This document shows, piece by piece, positions 63,861 through 64,000 of a stretch of 64,000 nt of DNA. Within the stretch, counting starts at the first letter, position 1. Every line of letters begins with the position of its first letter. A program made the translations under genes and the position numbers. The notes beneath the pieces were generated by a model. That model had not been told where the DNA came from. It did no database searches and was given only the letters and a program-made list of their open reading frames with translations. This DNA is from Aestuariivirga litoralis (lineage in GTDB: Bacteria > Pseudomonadota > Alphaproteobacteria > Rhizobiales > Aestuariivirgaceae): assembly GCF_015714715.1 (NCBI RefSeq), contig NZ_WAHS01000001.1, positions 806,001 to 870,000 on the forward strand. The letters are read 5' to 3'.

Positions 63861-64000
63861 GCGCCCGCCCTCCCCCCAACGCGCTGGCGTGCCCAGCGCT
63901 GAGGATGTGCTGCAATTCATCGCGACCTCGCCCGGCATTGTGGGCAAGCGCGAGATTGCCAAGGCGTTCTCGATCAAGGGCGCTGACAAGCTGGCGCTGA
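63844..64000 (+). CDS. rnr: Ribonuclease R, N-terminal fragment (runs off window)
   Basis: The frame from TTG 63844 is open to the window end (52 codons). VLQFIATSPGIVGKREIAKAFSIKGADKLAL matches the N-terminal winged-helix domain of alphaproteobacterial RNase R. The start is TTG within the last codons of topA (17-base overlap) or GTG 63889; no ATG is available. topA-rnr is a common order in this order of bacteria. The catalytic RNB domain lies outside. Confidence 0.78.
   Translation, partial: MPKKPKRPPSPQRAGVPSAEDVLQFIATSPGIVGKREIAKAFSIKGADKLAL

Overview
The window is chromosomal backbone from an alphaproteobacterium, most likely of the order Hyphomicrobiales (Rhizobiales). This rests on family content and gene order: a lipoyl-domain-bearing PdhB in a pdhA-pdhB-pdhC-lpd-lipA run, a fused ispDF, the nifR3(dusB)-ntrB-ntrC-ntrY-ntrX-hfq-hflX-mazG series, the DUF2849/DUF934 sulfite-reductase operon, and plsY-dprA-topA-rnr. 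I cannot name a genus from sequence alone. I saw no rRNA or tRNA gene, transposase, insertion sequence or CRISPR array.

Layout. 1-1351: 3' end of an HD-superfamily phosphohydrolase overlapping a small YwgA-like gene, in visibly more AT-rich DNA than the rest. 1352-1857: the only long gene-free stretch, with a promoter-like sequence, a strong Shine-Dalgarno before a small ORF, hairpins and a strong terminator. 1858-6532: enolase, then a divergently oriented PepSY protein/response regulator/sensor kinase operon and an Rrf2 regulator. 6631-15570: ftsB, the pyruvate dehydrogenase genes with two embedded accessory genes (a His-rich DUF5076-like protein and an SGNH hydrolase), three tandem GlsB/YeaQ membrane proteins, lipA and a RatA-like gene. 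15540-17164: cinA and ispDF (minus strand). 17306-26198: dusB, the nitrogen two-component systems NtrBC and NtrYX, hfq and hflX. 26275-29056: a secreted protein of unknown function and a DUF3142 protein. 29057-36557: a minus-strand run with mazG, an MBL hydrolase, tatD, metG, holB, tmk, dac and ung. 36576-41821: an XRE-cupin regulator divergent from an assimilatory sulfate reduction operon. 41832-47415: a PPOX-family protein, rhodanese-metZ, a dimethylglycine-dehydrogenase-like enzyme and a 1-Cys peroxiredoxin. 47511-50998: gatCA, two acetyltransferases and ruvX. 50995-64000: an M1 aminopeptidase, pyrB with a degenerate pyrC, plsY-dprA, then a GST/MFS/CDF insertion, topA and the start of rnr.

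How the genes fit together. Most are housekeeping: acetyl-CoA production and lipoylation, isoprenoid precursors, nitrogen control, sulfur assimilation into methionine, tRNA charging, DNA replication and repair, and pyrimidine and phospholipid synthesis. Four-base ATGA overlaps and gaps of a few bases show tight translational coupling in nearly every run.

The most useful new observation is a pair of near-identical inverted repeats, GTTCG-N6-CGAAC (14 of 16 bases shared). One lies between the XRE-cupin regulator and the cys operon, and the other lies in the peroxiredoxin promoter region, suggesting one regulator links sulfur assimilation to thiol peroxidase expression. Other points of interest are the 1352-1857 leader, the HD/YwgA-like pair, the His-rich protein in the pdh operon, the degenerate dihydroorotase, the truncated methylase part of CysG and a three-module CDF transporter tail. 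I found no clear new defence or mobile system.
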